A DNA stretch of 64,000 nucleotides from Polaromonas sp. YR568 (GCF_900116715.1 NZ_FPBM01000004.1:341608-405607); one strand, 5' to 3'; numbered from the stretch's first letter, positions 35,171 through 43,619 are shown. A program made the numbers and translations. The notes: generated by a model from the letters alone, not told the origin.

Positions 35171-35595
35171 GCTCCGTGGAAAAAACCGTGGTCTATGAAG
35201 TCAAGGTCGCGTTCGGCGACTGCGACCCTGCCGGGATCGTGTTCTTCCCCAACTTCTCGCGCTGGATGGATGCCGCCTCGCTGAATTTTTTCGCCGCATG
35301 CGGCGTGCCGCCCTGGCGGGAACTGGTCAAGACCACCGGCATCGTCGGCACGCCCCTGCTGGAGATCAACACCCGCTTCAGCCAGCCCGCCACCTATGGC
35401 GAAACCTTGCACATCCACACCAGCGTGCAGGAATGGCGGGACAAGGTTTTTATCCAGAAACACGTGATCCGGCGCGGCGAAGACCTGATCTGCGAGGGCC
35501 TGGAAACCCGCGCCTTTTGTATACGCCACCCCGACAAACCCGAGCGCATGAAGGCCATTGCCGTGCCCCCCGGCATCCGCAGCCAATGCAGTTGA
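35167..35595 (+). CDS. Acyl-CoA thioesterase, 4-hydroxybenzoyl-CoA thioesterase type
   Basis: 142 aa from GTG 35167, overlapping the dehydrogenase stop (GTGA); GTG 35176 is an alternative. Hot-dog fold with the catalytic Asp motif FGDCDPAGIVFFPNFSRWMD. It would hydrolyse an aromatic acyl-CoA such as 4-hydroxybenzoyl-CoA, fitting release of the shortened acid after thiolysis. The extended frame upstream of the GTG is only a shadow of the dehydrogenase gene. Confidence 0.85.
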   Translation: MSSVEKTVVYEVKVAFGDCDPAGIVFFPNFSRWMDAASLNFFAACGVPPWRELVKTTGIVGTPLLEINTRFSQPATYGETLHIHTSVQEWRDKVFIQKHVIRRGEDLICEGLETRAFCIRHPDKPERMKAIAVPPGIRSQCS

Positions 35596-35685
35596 ACGGG
35601 TGCAGCTGACGCGGCCTGAGTGTCTGGCGCTTTTTTTGCGGATTTTGCTTTTCGACCCGTGAACTTAACTACAAGGAGACATTTC

Positions 35686-36675
35686 ATGCAAACACGTCGT
35701 CATTTCGTGCAGACCGCCGCGGCGCTTTCGGCGGCGGCCCTTGCGCCTTTCCCCGCTCTGGCGCGGCCGCTTGAGCAAGTCAAAATCCTCTATGGCTTTC
35801 CGGCCGGCAGCGCGGGCGACATCTGCGCGCGCCGCGTGGGTGACCGCTTCGGCGGCACCGCTTATTCAAAGAACAACGGCATTGTGGACACCAGGACCGG
35901 CGCCGGCGGGCGTATCGCGCTGGAGGTGCTCAAGGCGGCCCCGGCGGACGGCTCCGTGCTGGCGATGACGCCGTTCTCCTGCCTGTCGCTGTACCCGCAC
36001 ATCTACAAAAAACTGTCCTACGACCCCTTCGCGGATTTCGTCGCGGTGGGCACCGCCTCCATGATCCACCATGGGCTGGCCGTCGGGCCGCTGGTGCCGG
36101 CCTCGGTCAAGACCGTGCATGACTTTCTCGGCTGGGCCAAGGCCAATCCGAAGGATGCCAGTTATGGCTCGCCCGCGGCAGGGTCGACCCCGCACTTCAT
36201 CGGCGCCTTGCTGGGCCTGAACAACCAGGTGGAACTCAAGCATGTGCCCTACCGCGGCTCGGTGCCCGGCGTGACCGATGTGGTCGGCGGCCAGCTCGCC
36301 GCGATGGTGACGCCTCACGGCGATTTCATTCCCAACCACAAGGCCGGCAAGCTGCGCATTCTGGCCACGTCCGGAAAGCAGCGCTCGCCCTTTGTGCCTG
36401 AAGTGCCGACCTTCGCCGAGCAGGGTTTTGCCGACCTGACGGTGGAAGAGTGGTTCGGGTTTTACGCGCCCGCCAAAACGCCCGCCAGCATGGTGGCCGC
36501 GGCCAATGCCGCCATCAATGCCGCCATTCAGGAGAAATCCGTCGTCGACTCGCTCACGGTGGTGGGGCTGATCCCCTACGGCGGCACCGCGGACGACATG
36601 GCGTACAGCCAGAAGCGCGAGTTCGAGCGCTGGGGGCCGCTGATCAAAAAAGTCGGCTTCACTGCGGAGTCCTGA
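35686..36675 (+). CDS. Bug-family (TTT receptor) periplasmic binding protein
   Basis: 329 aa from ATG 35686, fixed by AAGGAG eight bases upstream. Twin-Arg-like signal (QTRRHFVQTAAALSAAALAP), mature protein with the Bug pattern ILYGFPAGSAGDI, TRTGAGGRIALEVL and HVPYRGSVPGVTDVVGGQLAAM. These proteins bind carboxylates in the periplasm; here perhaps the aromatic acid used by the operon. No TctAB-like permease genes are adjacent. A GC-rich hairpin follows. Confidence 0.9.
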   Translation: MQTRRHFVQTAAALSAAALAPFPALARPLEQVKILYGFPAGSAGDICARRVGDRFGGTAYSKNNGIVDTRTGAGGRIALEVLKAAPADGSVLAMTPFSCLSLYPHIYKKLSYDPFADFVAVGTASMIHHGLAVGPLVPASVKTVHDFLGWAKANPKDASYGSPAAGSTPHFIGALLGLNNQVELKHVPYRGSVPGVTDVVGGQLAAMVTPHGDFIPNHKAGKLRILATSGKQRSPFVPEVPTFAEQGFADLTVEEWFGFYAPAKTPASMVAAANAAINAAIQEKSVVDSLTVVGLIPYGGTADDMAYSQKREFERWGPLIKKVGFTAES

Positions 36676-36689
36676 CGTCTCGATGGAGG

Positions 36690-36709
36690 GCCGGCCCTGG
36701 CGGGCCGGC
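36690..36709. other. GC-rich hairpin after the Bug gene
   Basis: GCCGGCCC, loop TGGC, GGGCCGGC: a perfect 8-bp stem 15 bp past the stop, without a T-run. Possibly an mRNA 3'-end stabiliser or weak terminator. Confidence 0.55.
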
Positions 36710-36735
36710 ATTGGCATAATCAGGGCTAGCCTGGC

Positions 36736-36757
36736 CGCATGCCTGCGCCGGCATGCG
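36736..36757. promoter_or_regulatory. Palindromic operator candidate upstream of the MarR gene
   Basis: CGCATGCC, six bases, GGCATGCG: a perfect 8-bp inverted repeat 31 bp before the marR-type start and ~15 bp after a CATAAT -10-like box (36715-36720). Position and symmetry fit autoregulation by a dimeric MarR repressor. Confidence 0.55.
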
Positions 36758-36788
36758 TTGCCAGATAACGAAAGCGCCCTGATTCTTT

Positions 36789-37247
36789 ATGTCTGCGTTG
36801 CCCAAACCCGCTCCTGCGGTAGAGGAGGTTGATACCTCCTACCTCGAAACCTTGGTGGGCTACAACGCCACGCGCGCTTCCCTCAAGGTCATTGAGTTGT
36901 TCACCAGGCGCATGGCGGTCTATGACCTCAGGCATGTGGATTTTTCGATTCTTTCCCTGATCACCCACAACCCCGGCATCACCTCGCGCCAGCTGTGCGG
37001 CGCGCTCAGCATCCTGCCGCCCAACCTCGTCGGGAAAATCGTCGCACTGGAAAAGCGTGAGCTGGTGCGCCGCAGGCCGCATCCGCAGGACGGCCGTGCC
37101 GTGGGGCTTTACCTGACCGAGGCGGGCCAGGCCTTGATGCGCGAGGCCGAAGGCACCGCCGTCAGTCTTGAAACAGAGGCGACCCAGCGCCTGAGCGCTG
37201 CGGAAAAGAAGACGCTCATGCGTCTGCTGCAAAAAATCTACCGTTGA
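36789..37247 (+). CDS. MarR-family transcriptional regulator
   Basis: 152 aa. Winged-helix region with DFSILSLITHNPGITSRQLCGALSILPPNLVGKIVALEKRELV region and the wing RRRPHPQDGRAVGLYLT. N-terminal and C-terminal helices for dimerisation are present. It follows the catabolic operon on the same strand, and candidate operators precede both. Relatives controlling hydroxycinnamate genes respond to the CoA thioester, a plausible effector here. Confidence 0.88.
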   Translation: MSALPKPAPAVEEVDTSYLETLVGYNATRASLKVIELFTRRMAVYDLRHVDFSILSLITHNPGITSRQLCGALSILPPNLVGKIVALEKRELVRRRPHPQDGRAVGLYLTEAGQALMREAEGTAVSLETEATQRLSAAEKKTLMRLLQKIYR

Positions 37248-37278
37248 ATTGCGCGTTTCGCCCTGAGCGGGTGGCAGC

Positions 37279-39021
37279 TTAAATCCCGGCCTGAATCCAG
37301 GCGGCAGCCTTCTCTGCAATCATCAGTGTCGGCGAATTCGTGTTGCCGCTGGTGATCAGCGGCATCACACCGGCATCCACCACACGCAGGCCGCGCACGC
37401 CGCGCACCCTGAGGTGCGAATCAACAACTGCCATCGGGTCGTCTTCCTTGCCCATTTTGGTGGTGCCCACCGGGTGGAAGATGGTGGTGGCGATATCGCC
37501 GGCCAGCCGCGTGAGCTCTTCATCCGTCTGGAACTGCACGCCGGGTTTGAACTCTTCGGGTTTGTATTTGGCCAGCGCGCCCTGGCTGACGATCTTGCGG
37601 GTCACGCGTAATGAGTCCGCCGCCACCTGGCGGTCTTCGGCCGTGCTCAGGTAGTTGGGCGCAATCGCCGGCGCGTCTTCAAAGCGGCTGCTTTTGATGT
37701 GCACCGTGCCGCGGCTGGTCGGGTTGAGGTTGCACACGCTGGCGGTAAAGGCATTGAAGCTGTGCAGCGGCTCGCCAAAGGCGTCGAGCGACAGCGGCTG
37801 CACGTGGTACTCGAGGTTGGCGTAAGGCTGGTCGGGCGAAGAGCGCGTGAAGGCGCCCAGCTGCGACGGCGCCATGCTCATGGGCCCGGTCTGGCGCAGG
37901 GCGTATTCCAGCCCGATACGGGCCTTGCCCCAGAGCGAGTTGGCCATGGTGTTGAGCGACAGGCCCCAACTCTTGCCCCCCGGAGGGTTTTGTACCTTGT
38001 AGACCGAGCGGATCTGCAGGTGGTCCTGCAGGTTGGCGCCCACGCCGGGCAAATCCTGCAGCACCGGGATGCCGTGCTGCTGCAGCAAGGCGGCAGGGCC
38101 TATGCCCGAGAGCTGCAATATCTGCGGCGAGCCAATGCTGCCCGCGCAGAGGATGACTTCGCCCATGGGCCCGGAGTCGCGCGTCGAATGCGCGGTGATG
38201 CGCTCGTCGCCCGCCCATACCTCGACGCCGGTGCAGCGCTGCCCGCCGTCGGCCTGCGGCTCAATCACCAGCTTGCACACCTGGGCGTTGTTCCAGAGCT
38301 CGAAGTTGGGGCGGCCATAGCAGGCCGGCCGCAAAAAGGCTTTGGCCGTGTTCCAGCGCCAGCCTTTTTTCTGGTTCACCTCGAAATAACCCACGCCTTC
38401 GTTGTCGCCGCGGTTGAAGTCGCTGGTGGCCGGTATGCCGGCCTGCACCGCCGCTTCGGCGAAGGCGTCCAGGATGTCCCAGCGCAGGCGCTGCTTTTCA
38501 ATGCGCCACTCGCCGCCGGAGTTGCGGTGGCGCAGCAGCTTCTGGTAAGGGTGGTTCTTGTCCTGCATCAGCTCGGGCGCTGTGCCGCGCGCGCCGTGCA
38601 TCGCGTCGGCGCCTTTGTAGTGGTCTTCGTGCAGCTTGAAATGGGGCAGGGAATTTTCCCAGCGCCAGGCCATATCGCCCGTCAGCTGCGCCCACTGGTC
38701 GTAGTCGCGCGCCTGGCCGCGCATGTAAATCATGCCGTTGATGCTGGAGCAGCCGCCCAGTGTCTTGCCGCGCGGGTAGCGCAGCGCCCGCCCGTTGAGG
38801 CCGGCGTCCGGCTCGGTGTTGTAAAGCCAGTCGGTGCGCGGGTTGCCTATGCAGTGCAGGTAACCCACCGGGATGTGGATCCAGTGGTAGTCGTCCTTGC
38901 GGCCCGCCTCAATCAGCAGCACCCGCTTGGAGGCGTCCGCGCTCAGGCGGTTGGCCAGCAGGCAGCCGGCCGTGCCGGCGCCGATGATGATGTAGTCAAA
39001 AACCTGGCTCTCGTCTTGCAT
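37279..39021 (-). CDS. GMC-family FAD-dependent oxidoreductase (choline/alcohol dehydrogenase-like)
   Basis: 580 aa from ATG 39021 (MQDESQVFDYIIIGAG); the frame continues upstream without protein character. FAD site GAGTAGCLLANRLSADASKR, GMC signature GGCSSINGMIYMRGQARDYDQW, active-site His in FHPVGTTKMG and Asn in SGNTNSPTL. It oxidises an alcohol; substrate unknown. Convergent with the MarR gene (31 bp apart) and divergent from the mla operon. Confidence 0.88.
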   Translation of the reverse strand: MQDESQVFDYIIIGAGTAGCLLANRLSADASKRVLLIEAGRKDDYHWIHIPVGYLHCIGNPRTDWLYNTEPDAGLNGRALRYPRGKTLGGCSSINGMIYMRGQARDYDQWAQLTGDMAWRWENSLPHFKLHEDHYKGADAMHGARGTAPELMQDKNHPYQKLLRHRNSGGEWRIEKQRLRWDILDAFAEAAVQAGIPATSDFNRGDNEGVGYFEVNQKKGWRWNTAKAFLRPACYGRPNFELWNNAQVCKLVIEPQADGGQRCTGVEVWAGDERITAHSTRDSGPMGEVILCAGSIGSPQILQLSGIGPAALLQQHGIPVLQDLPGVGANLQDHLQIRSVYKVQNPPGGKSWGLSLNTMANSLWGKARIGLEYALRQTGPMSMAPSQLGAFTRSSPDQPYANLEYHVQPLSLDAFGEPLHSFNAFTASVCNLNPTSRGTVHIKSSRFEDAPAIAPNYLSTAEDRQVAADSLRVTRKIVSQGALAKYKPEEFKPGVQFQTDEELTRLAGDIATTIFHPVGTTKMGKEDDPMAVVDSHLRVRGVRGLRVVDAGVMPLITSGNTNSPTLMIAEKAAAWIQAGI

Positions 39022-39380
39022 GGGGGCTTGTCTCTGGTTGTCTCTTTGTAGGGGCGGCAGCTCGGGCTTACGCTGACTCGCGCCATAGTGCCAGCCCAGC
39101 CTAACGCGAGACTGACCGCAGTGTCTTGGGACTGATTGTGGCAAAAGCGGGGCGAGGGTACGGCGCGGGATTACCCGCTGGACGCTTGCGCCGGCCGTCC
39201 TGAATTGCTCCTTCACCCAGCGGGGGAGGGAGCAGGAGGGGCGAATCCTTATGTAGGACCAAGGCGACAGTGGCCGCAGCACGCGGGCAATTGTGTTTTC
39301 AGCAGTTACGATGGCAATTTTGTGATTCACGCGTTGCTTATCGCTTTGAATACCGCCGGCCCCGCGCCCGGCTCAACCGG
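39022..39380. other. 359-bp divergent region between GMC oxidoreductase and mlaE
   Basis: No gene seen. The section from ~39290 to 39350 is more AT-rich and probably holds the mla promoter, but no box is convincing. Confidence 0.4.
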
Positions 39381-40511
39381 ATGCTTATGGAAGACGCCAC
39401 GCCCCGCATCGAACAGCAGGACACGCCGCAAGGTCGGCTGTATGTCGTGCGGGGAGCCTGGACGGCGGCCGACCTGACCGGGGAAACCGTCTGGGAGGCG
39501 CTGACCGCACAGCTCAAGGGCTTGTCCGATACTGCAGCGGCTTGGGATCTTGAATCGGTACACAAGCTCGACCACCTGGGCGCCCAGGTTCTGTGGAACC
39601 ATTGGGGCCGCCAGTGGCCGGCCCAGGTCAAGGCCGAGCCCAGCCAGCGCGCGGTGCTCGAGACCATCGCCAAATTCAACATTGGCGACCTTCCCAAAGC
39701 CCGCAAGGGCGACTGGAGCGCGCCTTTCATCCTGCTGGGCGAGCGGGTGTTCCGCCTGGCCGACCACATCAAGGGCCTGGTCCGCCTGATCGGCCAGCTG
39801 CTGCTCGACATCATCCGGCTCATCAAACACCCGCAGGAAGGCCCCTGGCGCGACCTGTCGGGTCACCTCTTTCATATCGGCGCGACCGCGCTGCCCATCA
39901 CCGCGCTGGTGGGGTTTTTGATCGGTGTGGTGCTGGCCTACCTGATCTCGCAGCAGCTGCGGCAATTCGGCGCCGACGCCTTTATCGTCAACATCCTGGG
40001 CATCTCGCTGATCCGCGAGCTGGGCCCGGTGCTGGCCGCCATCCTGATCGCCGGGCGCAGCGGCTCGGCCATCACGGCGCAGATCGGTGTGATGCGGGTG
40101 ACCGAAGAACTCGACGCCATGCGCGTGATGGGCATCGCACGTGGCTTTCGCCTGGTGATGCCCCGTGCGCTGGCGCTGGCGGTGGTCATGCCGCTGATCA
40201 GCGTCTGGACCACGATTGCCGCCTTGCTGGGCGGCATGCTGGCGGCCGATGTTGCCATGGGCGTTTCGCCCTCGTACTTCATCAATTCCCTTCCGGCGGC
40301 GGTGGATGTCGCCAACCTCTCGCTGGCCACCGCCAAGTCGGTGGTTTTTGGCCTGCTGATTGCGTTGGTCGGCTGCCACTATGGCCTGCGCGTCAAGCCC
40401 AATACCGAAAGCCTGGGACAGGGGACGACGGCGTCGGTGGTGACTTCGATCACTGTTGTGATTTTGGTGGATGCCTTGTTCGCCGTCCTTTTCAAGAGTG
40501 TCGGAATATGA
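39381..40511 (+). CDS. mlaE: MlaE-family permease with N-terminal STAS-like domain
   Basis: 376 aa; ATG 39381 or 39387. Residues ~1-110 resemble a STAS domain (WDLESVHKLDHLGAQVLWNHWG), absent in the ~260-aa E. coli MlaE. The rest is the six-helix permease with VVLAYLISQQLRQFGADAFI and IRELGPVLAAILIAGRSGSAITAQIGVM. Inner-membrane part of the phospholipid (Mla) or solvent-resistance ABC system. The stop overlaps the mlaF start (ATGA). Confidence 0.88.
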   Translation: MLMEDATPRIEQQDTPQGRLYVVRGAWTAADLTGETVWEALTAQLKGLSDTAAAWDLESVHKLDHLGAQVLWNHWGRQWPAQVKAEPSQRAVLETIAKFNIGDLPKARKGDWSAPFILLGERVFRLADHIKGLVRLIGQLLLDIIRLIKHPQEGPWRDLSGHLFHIGATALPITALVGFLIGVVLAYLISQQLRQFGADAFIVNILGISLIRELGPVLAAILIAGRSGSAITAQIGVMRVTEELDAMRVMGIARGFRLVMPRALALAVVMPLISVWTTIAALLGGMLAADVAMGVSPSYFINSLPAAVDVANLSLATAKSVVFGLLIALVGCHYGLRVKPNTESLGQGTTASVVTSITVVILVDALFAVLFKSVGI

Positions 40512-41296
40512 GCGAACCCATCGTCGACATCAAAAAGCTGTGGACCGTGTTCCAGAACGGCGACAAAAAGTCCGTAGTGCACAAAGACCTGGACTTGCGC
40601 GTTGAGCGGGGCGAGGTGCTGTCGCTGGTGGGCGGCTCGGGCACCGGCAAGACGGTGCTGCTGCGCCAGATGCTGGGCCTGGAAAAACCCACGCAGGGTG
40701 AGATCACCGTGCTGGGCCGGCCGGCGGCTGAACTCGGCAAGCGGGGCGCGGCCAGCCGTGTCGGCATGCTCTTTCAGCAGGGCGCGCTGTTCTCGGCCTT
40801 CACCGTGCTTGAGAACATCGCCTTTCCGCTGCATGAGCTCAAGACACTGCCACACGCGCTGGTGCGCGAAGCAGCCATGGTGAAACTCCAGATGGTGGGC
40901 CTGAAACCCGAAGCCGCCGACAAGATGCCCAGCGACTTGTCGGGCGGCATGATCAAGCGTGTGGCGCTGGCGCGCGCCCTCATCATGGACCCGCCGCTGC
41001 TGCTGCTTGACGAGCCCACCGCCGGGCTGGACCCGGAAAGCTCCGACAGCTTTGTCGCGCTGCTGCGTTCGCTGCACCGCGACATGGAGCTCACGGTGGT
41101 GATGGTGACGCATGACCTGGACACGCTGTTTGAGCTGAGCACGCGCATTGCCGTGCTGGCCGAGCAGAAAGTCATCGTCAACGATGTGCCCAAGGAGGTG
41201 GTGGCTTTCCCGCACCCCTTTATTCACGAATTTTTCCTTGGCGAAAGAGGGCAACGCGCGATGGAGCTGCTCCGCGAATACCCGTTCACAGTCTAG
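40508..41296 (+). CDS. mlaF: MlaF-family ABC transporter ATPase
   Basis: 262 aa from ATG 40508, overlapping mlaE by 4 bp. Walker A GGSGTGKTVLLRQ, Q-loop MLFQQGALF, signature LSGGMIKRVALARAL, Walker B LLLLDEPTAGLDP, and H-loop VTHDLDT. It drives lipid transfer between membranes with MlaE and MlaD. The C-terminal ~25 residues (HPFIHEFFLGERGQRAMELL) match the extension typical of this family. Confidence 0.92.
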   Translation: MSEPIVDIKKLWTVFQNGDKKSVVHKDLDLRVERGEVLSLVGGSGTGKTVLLRQMLGLEKPTQGEITVLGRPAAELGKRGAASRVGMLFQQGALFSAFTVLENIAFPLHELKTLPHALVREAAMVKLQMVGLKPEAADKMPSDLSGGMIKRVALARALIMDPPLLLLDEPTAGLDPESSDSFVALLRSLHRDMELTVVMVTHDLDTLFELSTRIAVLAEQKVIVNDVPKEVVAFPHPFIHEFFLGERGQRAMELLREYPFTV

Positions 41297-41308
41297 AAAG
41301 GCATCACT

Positions 41309-42244
41309 ATGGAAAACAAAGCCCATGCCATGGCCGCCGGTGCGTTTGTACTGGTGGTCACTGCCCTGCTGGCCTTGCTGGCCATCTGGCTCACGCGCGA
41401 CAACACCCAGCGCGACCTCTACGACATGAGCACCGACGAAACCGTCTCGGGCCTGCAGCCGCAGGCGGCGGTGCGCTTTCGCGGCGTGCCGGTGGGCAAG
41501 GTCGAGCTGATCGGCTTTGACAGCAAGATCAAGGGCAATGTGCTGATCCGCGTGTCCATCGACCACGGCGCGCCGGTCACCAAGTCCACCTTCGCCACGG
41601 TGGCTTCGCAGGGTGTCACCGGCCTGGGTTTTATCCAGCTCGACGACGACGGCAAGTCCAGCGAGCGCCTGGCGGTGAATGACGACGACCCGCCGCGCAT
41701 CCCGATCAAGGCCGGCGGCCTGGACAAGCTGCTCAAACAAAGCGAGGTGATTTTCAACCAGGTGGAAGAGGCCAGCACGCGGCTGAACAAGCTGCTGTCC
41801 GACGACAACCAGAAAGCCGTCACGGCAGCAGTCAAGCAGCTCGGCGATGCCGCCGGCAGCATAGACCGCGTGGCCAAGGGCCTGGAGCCTTCGGTGGCGA
41901 CTTTGCCGGCGCTCTCGCGCGATGCCAGCGCCACGCTGCTGTCGGTGCGCAAGGCGACCGACGAGGTCACCGTGACGGCCAAGCGCCTTAATGAAAAGGG
42001 CGGGCCACTCGACAAACTGTCTGAAGGCGGCGCCGCGCTGGCTTCGGGCGTGGAAACCTTCAGCGCCGGAACACTGCCCAAGCTGGGCGAAGTGGCCGAC
42101 GAAACCGCACGCGCGATGCGCCAGCTGCGCCGCACCGTCAGCGCGGTGGACGACAACCCGCAGTCGCTGATTTTTGGCAACGGCCCGCCGGTGCCTGGCC
42201 CGGGCGAACCCGGATTTTCCGCCGAAGGAGTACAGAAAAAATGA
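41309..42244 (+). CDS. mlaD: MlaD-like MCE-domain protein
   Basis: 311 aa. N-terminal membrane helix (~8-28), MCE domain (~40-120, LQPQAAVRFRGVPVGKVELIGF ... VTGLGFIQLDD), then long helical segments (~150-290) with NKLLSDDN and LDKLSEGGAALASGVETF, unlike the short E. coli MlaD. It binds and relays phospholipids in the periplasm, and the extended helices may form a tube. AAAGG lies seven bases before the ATG. Overlaps the next gene by 4 bp. Confidence 0.88.
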   Translation: MENKAHAMAAGAFVLVVTALLALLAIWLTRDNTQRDLYDMSTDETVSGLQPQAAVRFRGVPVGKVELIGFDSKIKGNVLIRVSIDHGAPVTKSTFATVASQGVTGLGFIQLDDDGKSSERLAVNDDDPPRIPIKAGGLDKLLKQSEVIFNQVEEASTRLNKLLSDDNQKAVTAAVKQLGDAAGSIDRVAKGLEPSVATLPALSRDASATLLSVRKATDEVTVTAKRLNEKGGPLDKLSEGGAALASGVETFSAGTLPKLGEVADETARAMRQLRRTVSAVDDNPQSLIFGNGPPVPGPGEPGFSAEGVQKK

Positions 42245-42945
42245 CTTCATCCATTTTTAACCCACGGTGGACTGCTATGAATTCAGTAGCTGCTTGCGCT
42301 CGTTCCACGGGCGTTGCAGGCCTTTTTGGCTTGATATTTTTGCTGACGGGCTGCTCAGGCCTGCCCGACAAGCCCACACGCGCCACCATGTATGACTTCG
42401 GCCCCGGCGCACTGGCCACGCAGCCCACCACGCGCCAGGCGCCGCTGCCGCCGCTGGCGCTGGACGACGTTTCCACCTCTGGCGGCGCGCTGGACAACAT
42501 GGCGGTGCTCTACCGCCTGGGCTATGCCGATGCGCAGCAGCTGAAACCCTACTCGCAGGCGCGCTGGAGCATGCCGCCCGCGCAGCTGGTGCGACAGCGG
42601 GTGCGTGAGCAGCTCGGCCAGCGCCGCGCCGTCTTCAGCGCCGGCGCCAGCGTGGCGCTGAACCGCAGCCAGAACGCGACACTGCCGCTGCTGCTGCGCC
42701 TGGACCTGGAAGAGTTCAGCCATCTCTTTACCGCGCCCAATGCCAGCGTCGGCCTGATCCGCCTGCGTGCCACACTGCTTGAAATCACGCCCGCGGGTGA
42801 GAAGCTGGTGGGCCAGCGCAATGTCATCGTGCAGCGGCCCGCGCCCAGCAGCGACGCACCCGGTGGCGTGCAGGCGTTGACGGCCGCCACCGACGCGGCC
42901 ATCGAAGAGCTGGACCAATGGCTGCAGCAGGCGGCCGGGCGTTGA
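42241..42945 (+). CDS. ABC-type transport auxiliary lipoprotein (MlaD partner)
   Basis: 234 aa. ATG 42241 overlaps the mlaD stop; ATG 42277 gives a shorter signal peptide. Lipobox LLTGC near residue 38; the mature part follows the transport auxiliary lipoprotein family (AVLYRLGYADAQQLKPYSQARWSMPPAQLV). Likely the outer-membrane lipoprotein of the mla operon. The signal peptide (MNSVAACARSTGVAGLFGLI) is coded by a copy of the GTAGCTGCTT repeat, so it seems to be an exapted repeat. Confidence 0.85.
   Translation: MTSSIFNPRWTAMNSVAACARSTGVAGLFGLIFLLTGCSGLPDKPTRATMYDFGPGALATQPTTRQAPLPPLALDDVSTSGGALDNMAVLYRLGYADAQQLKPYSQARWSMPPAQLVRQRVREQLGQRRAVFSAGASVALNRSQNATLPLLLRLDLEEFSHLFTAPNASVGLIRLRATLLEITPAGEKLVGQRNVIVQRPAPSSDAPGGVQALTAATDAAIEELDQWLQQAAGR
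42274..42340 (+). repeat. GTAGCTGCTT repeat inside the lipoprotein signal-peptide coding region
   Basis: GCTATGAATTCAGTAGCTGC opens the copy; it continues to GGCTTGATATTTTT. It matches the 54332 copy at 20 of 22 bases and the 17336 copy at about 37 of 60. Confidence 0.7.
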
Positions 42946-42979
42946 TGCAGCCTTTCACTGGCTGCCCGAGGCACATCCC

Positions 42980-43543
42980 ATGAAAACGCTGGAAGAACAA
43001 CTGGACATTGCCGGGCTGAAGGTGCAAGGCTGCTGCCAGGGCCTGAGTACCTACGGCCCGGACTTTCTGCAAACCTCGCAGCTGCTGCAGGACTTCACGC
43101 CGGCCGAGGCCGACATCCTGGGCGCCTCCATGCTGCTGATACATGCCGCGCCGGGTCAGGTGATGATCCGCGAAGGCGAGTTCGGCGACTGGATGATGGT
43201 GATCCTCAAGGGCACGGTGGACGTGACCAAGCGGCTGGAGCCGGTGGCGGGCGCGGCCCAGGCCGATGCCGAAACCGGCGCGGAGCCCGCTGTTTCGCGC
43301 ATCGCCGTGGTGCGCCGCGGCGCGGCGGTGGGCGATATGTCCATGCTCGACAGCGAGCCGCGTTACGCCACTTGTACCGCCATCGAGGCGGTTGAGGCCG
43401 GCGTGTGGGGCCGCCATGAAATTGCCCTGCTGATTCGCGACCACCCCGGCGTGGGCGCCAAGCTGCTGGTCAAGATCACGCAGATGATGGCGCAGCGCTT
43501 GCGCAATACGAGCAACCAGCTCGTAAAACTGCTTCGCCGTTAG
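42980..43543 (+). CDS. Cyclic nucleotide-binding domain protein without DNA-binding domain
   Basis: 187 aa. One cNMP-binding (CAP_ED) domain: MLLIHAAPGQVMIREGEFGDWMMVILKGTVDV, RRGAAVGDMSMLDSEPRYATC, then a final helix. No helix-turn-helix follows, so it is not a CRP-type regulator; it may bind cAMP/c-di-GMP and act by protein contact. A ~20-residue Ala/Gly/Glu insertion (AGAAQADAETGAEPA) interrupts the barrel. It may be read from the mla operon, 34 bp upstream. A repeat remnant abuts its stop. Confidence 0.85.
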   Translation: MKTLEEQLDIAGLKVQGCCQGLSTYGPDFLQTSQLLQDFTPAEADILGASMLLIHAAPGQVMIREGEFGDWMMVILKGTVDVTKRLEPVAGAAQADAETGAEPAVSRIAVVRRGAAVGDMSMLDSEPRYATCTAIEAVEAGVWGRHEIALLIRDHPGVGAKLLVKITQMMAQRLRNTSNQLVKLLRR

Positions 43544-43580
43544 CCCCTGCCCAGATTCACTTCGTGTAGCCCGTTCCCTC
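43544..43580 (+). repeat. Remnant of the ~90-bp gene-end repeat, copy F
   Basis: CCCCTGCCCAGATTCACTTC followed by GTGTAGCCCG begins directly after the TAG stop, matching the first third of the family (CCCCCACGG..CACTTCGTGTAG). Confidence 0.5.
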
Positions 43581-43603
43581 TCGCGGAAGCGTGAAAGCCT
43601 CAC

Positions 43604-43619
43604 TTCACTTTGGCTTCAC
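43604..43619 (+). promoter_or_regulatory. Perfect cre-tag (CreB binding site) upstream of creD
   Basis: TTCAC-TTTGGC-TTCAC matches the CreB consensus TTCAC-N6-TTCAC at all ten fixed bases, 79 bp before the creD start. A degenerate second copy, CTCAT-N6-CTCAC, lies at 43635-43650 with the same spacing. Confidence 0.8.

Noticed and set aside
43556..43560. Extra TTCAC half-site upstream of the cre-tag
   Set aside because: It belongs to the gene-end repeat remnant and lacks a partner at the N6 spacing.
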